From contig NZ_JGZR01000003.1 in assembly GCF_000741775.1 (NCBI RefSeq), forward strand, positions 1 through 64,000: a DNA stretch of 64,000 nucleotides, in the 5' to 3' direction. The notes below the pieces were generated by a model. That model searched no databases and was not told the origin of the DNA. It saw only the letters and a program-made list of their open reading frames with translations. Below are positions 14,174 through 22,479 of this stretch, in pieces (the stretch's first letter is position 1; every line of letters starts with the position of its first letter). A program made the position numbers and the translations under genes. This DNA is from Bifidobacterium subtile. Lineage in GTDB: Bacteria; Actinomycetota; Actinomycetes; Actinomycetales; Bifidobacteriaceae.

Positions 14174-16315
14174 TCAGAAGTTGAGCGGCGACTTGGGCTT
14201 CTTGGCGCTCATGAGCAGCAGGAAGCTGCGCGACTGCGCGGTGATGGAGAATCCCGCTTCATAGCTCAGCTCCGGACCCTTGGGGTTGTGCGTGTCCACG
14301 ATCAGCTGCCATTTGCTGCCGTACTGCTCGTCGGGCAGCGTGAACATGATCGGCTCGTAGTGGGCGTTGAAGATGAGAATGAAATCGTTGTCGACCATCC
14401 GATTGCCATACCAGTCGGTTTCGGGGATGTCCGAGCCGTTGAGGAACAGCATCACCGAGAAGGCGTGCGTATTCGACCAGTCATCGATATCCATGATCGA
14501 ACCAGTGTGGTCGAACCACTCCGCCTGCGGAATCGTGGAGCTGTCGTCGTTGGGGCCACGGCCGGTGAAGAATCGGCGCCGGTGCAGAACCGGATGCTCA
14601 AGACGCAGATGAACGAGCTTGGAGACGAATTCGAGCAGATCCTGCCGCGATGAATCAAGGTCCCAGTCCGTCCAGGAGATCTCATTGTCCTGGCAGTAGG
14701 CATTGTTGTTGCCCTGCTGGGTGCGCGCCACCTCGTCGCCGCCGCTGATCATCGGAATGCCCTGGCTGACCAGAAGAGTCGAGAACATATTGCGCATCTG
14801 GCGCTGGCGCAGCTCCTTGACGTCATTGATGTTGGTCGGCCCTTCGACCCCGCAGTTCCACGAGCGGTTGTTGCTCTCGCCGTCGCGGTTGTCCTCGCCA
14901 TTGGCCTCGTTGTGCTTGGAGTTGTAGCTCACCAGATCGTTCATGGTGAAGCCGTCGTGCGCGGTGATGAAGTTCACCGATGCCACCGGTCGACGCCCAT
15001 TCACTTGGTAGAGATCGGAGCTGCCCATCAGTCTGCTGGTGAATTCGGGCAGCGTGGAGGGCTGCGAGCGCCAGAAATCGCGCACGCAGTCGCGGTAGCG
15101 CCCGTTCCATTCGGACCAGCTTGGGGGGAAGCCGCCGACCTGGTAGCCGCCGGACCCCACATCCCAAGGTTCCGCGATCAGTTTGACGCGCGAGATGACC
15201 GGATCCTGCTCCACGATGTCGAAGAAGGCCGAAAGCTTGTCGACCTCCTGGAACTGGCGGGCGAGCGTGGCCGCCAGATCGAAGCGGAAGCCGTCGACGT
15301 GCATTTCGGTGACCCAGTAGCGCAGCGAATCCGTGATGAGCTGCAGGGCGTGCGGCGAGCGCATGAGCAGCGAGTTGCCGGTGCCGGTCGTATCGAAATA
15401 ATGCCGTTTGTCATTGTCGACAAGGCGGTAGTAGGACTCGTTGTCGATGCCCCTGAAGCTCAGCGTCGGTCCCTTGTCATTGCCTTCAGCGGTGTGGTTG
15501 TAGACCACGTCGAGGATGACTTCCATGCCGGCGCGATGATAGGCCTTGACCAGGGATTTGAATTCGTTGACCTGCTCGCCGCGCTGGCCCGAGCTGGAAT
15601 AGGAGTTTTGGGGCGCGAAGAAGCCGATGGTGTTGTAGCCCCAGTAGTTGCTCAGGCCCTTCTGCTGCAGGAAGGGATCGTTGACGAACTGGTGGATCGG
15701 CATGAGTTCGATGGCGGTGACGCCGAGCTTCTTGAGGTATTCGACGACGCTGGGATAGCCGAGGCCGGCATAGGTGCCGCGCAGATCCGGAGGAACATTG
15801 GGGTTGAGGTTGGTGATTCCGCGCACATGCGCCTCGTAGATGACCGAATCGTGATACGGGATGTCCGGCAGCTGGTCGCTGCCCCAATCGAAGTACGGGT
15901 TGACGACGGCGGCCTTCATCGTATGGTCGGCCGAGTCGAGCGTATTCATCGTCGCCAGATCGTCGGGATGATCGAAGGAATACGAGTACAGGCTTTCGTC
16001 GCCGTCGACGTTGCCTTCGATCGCCTTCGCGTAAGGGTCGAGAAGAAGCTTGTGCGGGTTGCAGCGCAGCCCGTTGGCCGGATCGTACGGCCCGTAGACG
16101 CGGTAGCCATAGCGCTGCCCCGGCTGGATGCCGGGAATGTAGTTGTGCCAGATATAGGAATTCTGTTCGGTCATCTCGACGCGAGTCTCGTTGTTGTTCT
16201 CGTCGAACAAGCACAGTTCGACTTTCTCAGCTACCTCAGAGAACAATGCGAAGTTTACGCCGGCACCGTCATAGCTTGCGCCAAGCGGATACATGGAACC
16301 TGGTCTGATTTGCAT
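14174..16315 (-). CDS. glgX: Glycogen debranching enzyme (isoamylase type)
   Basis: About 713 residues from the ATG at 16315. It hydrolyses alpha-1,6 branches of phosphorylase-limited glycogen or related glucans in the cytosol. Order: N-terminal CBM48 (MYPLGASYDGAGVNFALFSEVAEKVELCLFD), then the GH13_11 barrel with VVYNHTAEG, nucleophile Asp in MHVDGFRFDLAATLAR, acid Glu in VKLIAEPWDVG and transition-state Asp in FITAHDGFTMNDLV, and a C-terminal beta domain. A longer frame to 16384 starts with unrelated residues; the chosen start has no ribosome binding site but a CATACT box seven bases before it, so a leaderless message is likely. Monocistronic here; glgB is at 35 kb. Confidence 0.93.
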   Translation of the reverse strand: MQIRPGSMYPLGASYDGAGVNFALFSEVAEKVELCLFDENNNETRVEMTEQNSYIWHNYIPGIQPGQRYGYRVYGPYDPANGLRCNPHKLLLDPYAKAIEGNVDGDESLYSYSFDHPDDLATMNTLDSADHTMKAAVVNPYFDWGSDQLPDIPYHDSVIYEAHVRGITNLNPNVPPDLRGTYAGLGYPSVVEYLKKLGVTAIELMPIHQFVNDPFLQQKGLSNYWGYNTIGFFAPQNSYSSSGQRGEQVNEFKSLVKAYHRAGMEVILDVVYNHTAEGNDKGPTLSFRGIDNESYYRLVDNDKRHYFDTTGTGNSLLMRSPHALQLITDSLRYWVTEMHVDGFRFDLAATLARQFQEVDKLSAFFDIVEQDPVISRVKLIAEPWDVGSGGYQVGGFPPSWSEWNGRYRDCVRDFWRSQPSTLPEFTSRLMGSSDLYQVNGRRPVASVNFITAHDGFTMNDLVSYNSKHNEANGEDNRDGESNNRSWNCGVEGPTNINDVKELRQRQMRNMFSTLLVSQGIPMISGGDEVARTQQGNNNAYCQDNEISWTDWDLDSSRQDLLEFVSKLVHLRLEHPVLHRRRFFTGRGPNDDSSTIPQAEWFDHTGSIMDIDDWSNTHAFSVMLFLNGSDIPETDWYGNRMVDNDFILIFNAHYEPIMFTLPDEQYGSKWQLIVDTHNPKGPELSYEAGFSITAQSRSFLLLMSAKKPKSPLNF

Positions 16316-16533
16316 AGACACTAGTATGGCACAAGCCGCTGCTCCGCGTTCGAGGTTGCCTGATAAATCCCGGATTTTCGCCATTTCTTAACGTTGCCGC
16401 GTTAAGCCGACAGCGGCTTGGGCGAGCCGGCTCGTGCCTTGCGCTCCCCCACGGTCATGCGACGAGCCGCGGCTGGCCTGCCGGGACGAGATAGGCGGGA
16501 AAGCAAATAAGACTTGGCCTCCGCCCTTCGCCT

Positions 16534-18248
16534 TCAGCCTTTGCTTGAGGTTTCCTCGCGCAGGCGACGCAGCTCCTCGTGCTGGATCGCGATGACCGGA
16601 TTCGACGAGGTGATGGGCAGACGGGAGAGCTCTCTCCAGCTCACCCAGGCTGATTCCACGTATTCATCGGCGTCGAAGTGGCGTTCCACGCTGTGCCAGC
16701 GGTCCAGATGCAGCACCATGACATGCGCGATTTCGTCGCACATCCCCTCGGAAGAGTGGAAGGCGCCGACGTGATCGATCCGAACGGCGCCCGCTTCAGG
16801 CTCCACGCCGGTCTCCTCGCGCAGCTCGCGCAAAGCGGCCTTCTCCATGTCCTCGCCCGGGTCGATCAACCCGGCAGGTATGCCGTAGGCGAAGACGTTC
16901 GACCCAGCACGATACTCGCGTTCGGCCAAATACCGGTCGTTTGCCGTGTCGTGCACCAGCATCACGACGCTGGGGGCATGGCATACCACCTGCCTGCGGA
17001 GGGCCACCGGCTCGCCCTCATGCGTGGAAAGCAGCACCGCGCGATCCTCAACCGAGAAGATGGCCCCCTGATAGACCTTCTTCGTGCCTATGATCTGCGC
17101 CGGCTTGTCCATATCGATGCGCGTGCCCTGCACCGCCTCGTCATCGTGGGCGGCTCCAAGCGCAGAATGACGCCCTTTTCTGGCCTCGACGTGCTTCATG
17201 TCGTCGTTCCCCTTTGCTGTTGTGGCCGGCTTGTTGTTCGACTCGACGGCGTCGCGAAGGATGGCAGACCGCGCCCCTCGCCGGGTCCGCTCGTAGGAAA
17301 CCCTCTGCCCATCGAAAGACGGCATGTCAGAAGCGTGCTTATCGGAAGCGAGATCATCGTACGATATCGACAGCTCCCAAGGGTCGGTGCTGCGTTCGAT
17401 GCGCCGCACTTCGTCGAAGCCCTGTGCGCCGCTGCGTTCCATGGCTTTCGGCACGTCTTCGATGGCGTAGCGCAGCCAGAGCGATTCGATGGCGCTGTGC
17501 GCGGTGTTGATCAGCGCGGGCCGGCCGGAGGAATTCCCCCGTCCCGCTGCAATCCCATCGGCGCGAAGCGAGGCCTCATAGCGCATCTGCTGCAGCGTGT
17601 CGGTCGCAGGGTGGTGACGCAGATCGCTGGTCACATACACGTCGGCGGCGCACTCGCGCACCTCGTCGAACATGGAGTCGCCGGAGCCGGGCAGCACGGC
17701 GACGCTGCTGACCAGCGCCGACGGATCGCCGCCCACCTGCACGCCCAGCTTCGTGGGCGGCAAGGCTGCGGCAACTCGGCGCGCGAATTCCTCCAGGCGC
17801 AATGGTTGCTCAAGCCGTCCGATGCGGCCCAAGCCCACCGGCTGCTTCGCCTCTGAGTCGGCCACCGGAATGAGGGGGCGCTGCTCGATCAGGCCAAAGG
17901 CATCAGCGGCTGCCTGCGCGACCCCGCGGTACGCGCAGTCGGCGTTGGTATGCCCGACCCACAGCGCACAATGGCCCCCATGCAATTCACCGACGATCGC
18001 ACCGCGAAAATCAAGTCCGGAGACGGCGTGCACCGGGCGGAAGAACAGCGGATGATGGCATATCAGCAGGTCGGCGGACATGGCCAGGGCCTCGCGCACG
18101 ACCTCCATGGTCGGGTCGACCGCGAAGGCGACGCGGCGCACCGGCGCATGCAAGTCGCCGACGATCAGCCGGGTGCGTCCCATTCCTCGGCGTATCGAAG
18201 CGGATACAGGTCTTCCAGCACATCAACGACTTGCTTGAGCGTAGGCAT
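16534..18248 (-). pseudogene. Nif3-like metal protein fused to a Nudix hydrolase; 5' frameshift
   Basis: The expected Nif3 (DUF34) start, ATG 18248 with AAAGGA upstream, reads MPTLKQVVDVLEDLYPLRYA and EEWDAPG, then a TGA at 18165-18167. The rest of the domain continues in another frame (LIVGDLHAPVRRVAFAVD, metal motif ICHHPLFF, C-terminal INTAHSAIESLWL). One base is missing around 18168-18171, by mutation or sequence error; an internal ATG at 18183 gives a 549-residue product lacking the first 23 residues. After about 290 residues a linker leads without a stop into an ADP-ribose-pyrophosphatase-like Nudix domain with a full Nudix box GLIDPGEDMEKAALRELREE at 438-457 of that frame. Nif3 proteins are conserved metalloproteins of unclear role; Nudix enzymes cleave nucleoside diphosphate derivatives. 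Confidence 0.75.
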
Positions 18249-18335
18249 ATGGGCGTCCTTTCTCGAGACTTGATGATGTCGGCGGCTGGAACTTGGGCTA
18301 GCGTGAGACGGAAGGCGCTGACGGCCGGTCGGCGA

Positions 18336-21254
18336 TCAGTGGGCGGCGAGCTGCCAGTCCGCGCCGATGCCGATCGAGACATCCAACGGAACGGCGAGGT
18401 TCACGGCGTGCTCCATGGAGTCCCTGACGAGGTCGCTCACCTGTTCGGCCTCGCCCGGCGCGACTTCGATGACCAGTTCGTCATGAATCTGCAAAATGAT
18501 GCGGCTGGCGACCCCGGCCTCGCGCAGGAGACGCTCGGCGCGTATCATCGCGAGCTTCATGATGTCGGCGGCGGAGCCTTGAATCGGAGCGTTCAGCGCA
18601 CCGCGCTCGGCGGCGTCCCGCGCCACTCGGTTGGCTGACTTGAGCGCCGGGAAGTAGCGCCGCCTCCCGAAGATGGTTTCGGTGTATCCCTTGCGTTTGG
18701 CGGTCTGGACCAGCGATTCGAGATAGTCATGGACCTTGCCGAAGGTCGCGAAGTACTTCTCTTTGAGCACATCGGCCGCCGCAGGGCTGATCTTGAGCTG
18801 GTGCGCCAGACCATAGGTGCTCAGCCCGTAGGCCAGACCGTAGCTCATGGCCTTCACGTGACTGCGTTGGTCCGAGGATATATCAGCCACAGGCAGGTCG
18901 TAGACCAGACTCGCCACGTACTTGTGGAAATCCGTGCCGGAGCGGAAAGCCTCGATAAGCGCCTCGTCACCGGACAGGTCGGCCATGATGCGCAGTTCGA
19001 CCTGCGAATAGTCGCAGCTGAGCAGCGATTCGTAGCCTTCTCCCGGCACGAAGGCGGAGCGGATCTCACGCCCTGCGGCATTGCGGTTGGGGATGTTCTG
19101 CAGATTCGGATCCACCGAGCTCAAGCGCCCCGTGGCGGCCACGGTCTGCTCGAAAGTCGTATGCACCCGCATATCGCGCTGGTTGGTGGCGTCGATAAGC
19201 GTCTGCACGATCTGCTTGAGCTTGTTGGTCTCGCGGTGGCGCAGCAGTGCGCCGAGGAAGGCGTTCGCCCGTTCGTTATTAATTGACTTGACGTAAAGAT
19301 CCTGCAAGGAGGCGGCGTTGGTGGTGTAGGAGCCGGATTTGGTGCGACGCGTGGGTTTCAGGCCCATATCGTCGAACAGCACCGTCTGCAGCTGCTTGGG
19401 GCTTTGCAGGTTGACTTCGGTGCCGGCGGCCTGCCACGCGATCTCCTGTGCCTGGTTGGCTTCGGCGGAGAACTGGTCGCGCATCTCAGCCAGTCGCCGC
19501 ACATCCACATGGGCGCCAGCGTGCTCCATGCCGTGCAGCACATCGGAAACAGGCATTTCGATGGAGCGCAGCAGCCCGAACTGCCGACGTTCGTCGAGTT
19601 GCGGCGCCAGCGTGTCAGCAAGTAGCCGCACGATGGCCGACTGCTCGATCACGCTGTCGAATTCGCCGCGTTCCGGCTGATCGTCATCCAAGTCGAGCTG
19701 GCCTTGAGCCACTGCATCGGACGTCTCCACCCGGATGTCGAGGAAGTGCTCCGCGGCCTGTTCGAGCCTGTCTGCATGGAAATCCGGGTGGACGAGGTAT
19801 CCGGCCAGCTTCGTGTCGAAATATGGGGCGCTCAGACTGAGACCCGCCGCACCGAGGATATGCTTGTGCTCCTTGTATCCATGCATGACCAAGGAATTAT
19901 GACGCTCGTCGAGAAGCGCCTGAAGCGCGTCATGGAGTTCATCGCCCATATCGCCATGCAGCACCGCCGCATGGCTGTCAGCCAGCAATACGATCATGTC
20001 CAGCGAGGCATGGCCCGGCTTGGGCGATCCCGAGGCATGCAGCACCCATGTCGCCGCCATGCCGGAAACGCATCGGACGGTGCCGTCTACGATCTTTTGG
20101 AAGTCCTCGGGCGATTCAGCCGACGCCTCGCGCGACGCGCCGTTTGGCGCCTTATCCGGCATGCCCGCCGGCTCAGGCGACTGCGATCTGGCAGCAGGCG
20201 TCTCGCCACTGCCTTCTTCGCCGACGGAGGCTGCCGGGCAATACCGCTGGACCCAGTGGCGCAGCGCTTCGGCGCCTTCGATAAGCTCCGTCTGCGGCTG
20301 CACAGGCAGCTGCGGCGCATCCTCGGCATCAGGGGAACTGGGAGTCCCGGAGCCGAGCGCGCCGAAGGTCCTAAGCACTCGCTGTTTGGTGCGCGCGCCG
20401 AATTCGAGTTGGGTAAACAGCTTGTCGAGCGCAAGCGCATCGACCTGGCCGAAGGTGCAGTCCTCGATTTTCACGCCGAGATCGAGATCGCGCACCAGCG
20501 CGTTGACCTTGCGGTTGAGCCTGACCTGGTCCAGATTGGCGCGCAGGGATTCGCCCTTCTTGCCGGAGATATCCGCCGCGTGCTCGATGATGTCTTCGAG
20601 TGAGCCGAACTGGTTGATCCATTTGGCCGCGAAACCGTCGCCCACGCCCGGCACGCCAGGGATGTTATCAGCGGTCTCGCCGCGCAGCGCGGCCAGATCG
20701 GGATATTGCTGCGGCGTGACATGGTATTTCTCCACGATCGCGTCGGATGTCATATGCTTGAGGTCCTTGAAATGATGCCCCGGATACAGCACGGTGATTG
20801 CATCATCGACCAGTTGGAAGGCGTCCCTGTCGCCCGAGAGCACCAGCGTGCGATACCCCCGCCGCTCCCCCATCGTCGCCAGCGTGCCGATCACATCGTC
20901 GCCCTCGTATCCGGGCTTTTCGATATATGTGACGCCCAGCGCGGCAAGCATGTCCTGAATGAGCGGAAGCTGGCTGAGCAGCTCCTCGGGCGCGGCGTCA
21001 CGCGTGCCTTTGTACTGCGGCAGCATCGTGTTGCGGAAAGTGCCGCCCGCGACGTCAAAGGCGACGGCAAGATGATTGGGCTTCTCCGCCTCGATCACTT
21101 GGGCGAGCATGGTGGCGAAGCCCCATACCGCATTGGTGGGCTGGCCTGATGACGTCGAAAAATTCTCGACGGGCAGGGCAAAGTACGCACGGAACGCAAG
21201 CGAATGCCCATCGACGACCAGTAATGTCCCCTCCGGACTCTTTTCTTCGCTCAT
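18336..21254 (-). CDS. polA: DNA polymerase I
   Basis: 972 residues, longer than the usual ~900. It fills gaps and removes RNA primers in replication and repair. Order: 5' nuclease (LLVVDGHSLAFRAYFAL at 11-27, GYEGDDVIGTLA near 115, TADNIPGVPGVGDGFAAKWI near 194), a Pro/Ser/Glu-rich linker at about 341-387 that most homologues lack, a 3'-5' exonuclease-like domain without the metal-binding acidic residues (YFDTKLAGYLVHPD), and the polymerase with motif A LLSCDYSQVELRIMADLSGD, motif B region RSHVKAMSYGLAYGLS and motif C LQIHDELVIEV. Proofreading is therefore predicted inactive, as in other actinobacterial PolA. The Nif3-Nudix gene follows on the same strand. Confidence 0.96.
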   Translation of the reverse strand: MSEEKSPEGTLLVVDGHSLAFRAYFALPVENFSTSSGQPTNAVWGFATMLAQVIEAEKPNHLAVAFDVAGGTFRNTMLPQYKGTRDAAPEELLSQLPLIQDMLAALGVTYIEKPGYEGDDVIGTLATMGERRGYRTLVLSGDRDAFQLVDDAITVLYPGHHFKDLKHMTSDAIVEKYHVTPQQYPDLAALRGETADNIPGVPGVGDGFAAKWINQFGSLEDIIEHAADISGKKGESLRANLDQVRLNRKVNALVRDLDLGVKIEDCTFGQVDALALDKLFTQLEFGARTKQRVLRTFGALGSGTPSSPDAEDAPQLPVQPQTELIEGAEALRHWVQRYCPAASVGEEGSGETPAARSQSPEPAGMPDKAPNGASREASAESPEDFQKIVDGTVRCVSGMAATWVLHASGSPKPGHASLDMIVLLADSHAAVLHGDMGDELHDALQALLDERHNSLVMHGYKEHKHILGAAGLSLSAPYFDTKLAGYLVHPDFHADRLEQAAEHFLDIRVETSDAVAQGQLDLDDDQPERGEFDSVIEQSAIVRLLADTLAPQLDERRQFGLLRSIEMPVSDVLHGMEHAGAHVDVRRLAEMRDQFSAEANQAQEIAWQAAGTEVNLQSPKQLQTVLFDDMGLKPTRRTKSGSYTTNAASLQDLYVKSINNERANAFLGALLRHRETNKLKQIVQTLIDATNQRDMRVHTTFEQTVAATGRLSSVDPNLQNIPNRNAAGREIRSAFVPGEGYESLLSCDYSQVELRIMADLSGDEALIEAFRSGTDFHKYVASLVYDLPVADISSDQRSHVKAMSYGLAYGLSTYGLAHQLKISPAAADVLKEKYFATFGKVHDYLESLVQTAKRKGYTETIFGRRRYFPALKSANRVARDAAERGALNAPIQGSAADIMKLAMIRAERLLREAGVASRIILQIHDELVIEVAPGEAEQVSDLVRDSMEHAVNLAVPLDVSIGIGADWQLAAH

Positions 21255-21311
21255 GTCCTGCCTATCGCTTGCCTATCGGACTTTGCCTTCCACGCTATCA
21301 CGCGCGGATTT

Positions 21312-22103
21312 TCACTCGCTGGCCTCAGGCTTTTCGTCGCCGTATTTGGCGATGATGGCCATGGCCAAGCGCTTCTTCGGAATGCGCTGATCCATCGAGG
21401 TCTTCTGGATCCAGCGGAAGGCTCCCTGCTCCGAGAAGTCGGCCTTATCCATCAGGAGTCCTTTGGCACGATCGACGAACTTGCGCTCTTCGAGCGTGTC
21501 CTCAGCCTTCTTGAGCTTCTCTTCGGTCTTCTTGAGCTCGTCCTGCGCCTCCTGAAGGCGACCTTCGCTGCGCTCCACGCTGTCGAGCAGATCGTTGATC
21601 TCCGCGAAGCGCCCCATGGCGACCTCGAGGGCCGGCAGCAGCTTGGATTCCTCGTAGGGCTTGGTGACATAGGCCATCGCGCCCGCGCCCGTCGCCTGCT
21701 TGACCAGATCAGGCTGCGAGTAAGCCGTCAGCATCACCACCGGGGCGATGTTCTCGTCGCAGATGGTGCCTGCGGCGACGATGCCGTCCATGCGGGGCAT
21801 CTTGACATCCATGCACACCACGTCAGGGCGGAATTTACGGGTGAGCTCGATGGCTTCTTCGCCGTTCGCAGCCTCGCCCAGCACTTGGTAGCCATTGTCT
21901 TCGAGCATCGCGACCAAGTCCATGCGGTTCACGGATTCGTCTTCGGCCACTACGACAGTGGGCTTGTGAGGCTTCTGTTCGCTTTCGGCGGATTTTTCGC
22001 TCGCTGCAGCCACATCGCCCTGCGCTACAGCCTTGAGTTCCTCGTCGGTGAGCACGGGTTCGGTGACATCGGACGCTTCCGTCCCCTTCTTCTTTGTAAC
22101 CAT
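21312..22103 (-). CDS. ANTAR-domain response regulator (PdtaR-like)
   Basis: 263 residues from ATG 22103, preceded by GGAAAGAGG. A low-complexity N-terminal extension of about 45 residues (TEASDVTEPVLTDEE) precedes a receiver domain (TVVVAEDESVNRMDLVAML, phospho-acceptor in PDVVCMDVKMPRMDG, Lys in YVTKPYEESKL). A charged coiled coil (QEAQDELKKTEEKLKKAEDT) joins it to an ANTAR RNA-binding domain (DRAKGLLMDKADFSEQGAFRWIQKTSMDQR). ANTAR regulators bind paired stem-loops in mRNA leaders to control termination or translation. In mycobacteria PdtaR is phosphorylated by the kinase PdtaS; a PdtaS-like kinase gene lies at 56574-58088. Upstream of polA on the same strand. Confidence 0.9.
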   Translation of the reverse strand: MVTKKKGTEASDVTEPVLTDEELKAVAQGDVAAASEKSAESEQKPHKPTVVVAEDESVNRMDLVAMLEDNGYQVLGEAANGEEAIELTRKFRPDVVCMDVKMPRMDGIVAAGTICDENIAPVVMLTAYSQPDLVKQATGAGAMAYVTKPYEESKLLPALEVAMGRFAEINDLLDSVERSEGRLQEAQDELKKTEEKLKKAEDTLEERKFVDRAKGLLMDKADFSEQGAFRWIQKTSMDQRIPKKRLAMAIIAKYGDEKPEASE

Positions 22104-22185
22104 CTGAAGCCTCTTTCCACAATCCATTGTCGCCCGGAATCCATCCATGATTCATTGCATCGAATACGGCTTGACCGGCCTGACG

Positions 22186-22259
22186 TGCCCTTGGTGGGAC
22201 TCGAACCCACACTGCACAGATTTTGAGGCTGTTTCCTCTACCAATTGGGATACAAGGGC
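22186..22259 (-). tRNA. tRNA-Leu-like (anticodon CAA) with a short variable arm
   Basis: 74 nt: acceptor GCCCTTG/CAAGGGC with discriminator A, T-arm GTGGG-TTCGAGT-CCCAC, D-arm containing AATTGGTAGAGG, anticodon arm ACAGC-CTCAAAA-TCTGT. With U33 fixed the anticodon is CAA, which would read UUG (Leu). The last stem pair is a C-U mismatch and the variable region is only about five bases, while leucine tRNAs normally have a long variable arm. CCA is not encoded. It is a tRNA-like gene by structure, but its amino-acid identity is uncertain. Confidence 0.75.
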
Positions 22260-22376
22260 GTTGCATCGTTGGGCGCGACGCTATTCGCGTCTCACTGCCA
22301 CATGGAAATTTACCATACTCAGGCGACCACGCAAATCGTGTGTCGCCGATCTGCCCAAAGAGACAGCTGCGAGAAC

Positions 22377-22444
22377 GGCTGATGCTGCGAATGCCGGATA
22401 GCCTGCTATATGAAACAGGCTATCCGGCATTCGCAGCATCAGCC
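22377..22444 (-). terminator. 29-bp perfect hairpin behind pyk
   Basis: Arms 22377-22405 and 22416-22444, loop of ten bases (CTATATGAAA). It lies 36 bases after the pyk stop codon. The stem is far longer than a normal intrinsic terminator and no U-run follows. Confidence 0.75.
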
Positions 22445-22479
22445 ATCAGCTATGCCAGAAAAGGCTGGAAGAGCCGATA

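Noticed and set aside
14912-16324. 470-codon open frame on the plus strand
   Set aside because: Antisense of glgX; shadow composition.
18165-18183. Programmed -1 frameshift site
   Set aside because: No X-XXY-YYZ heptamer and no evident downstream pseudoknot; an indel is simpler.
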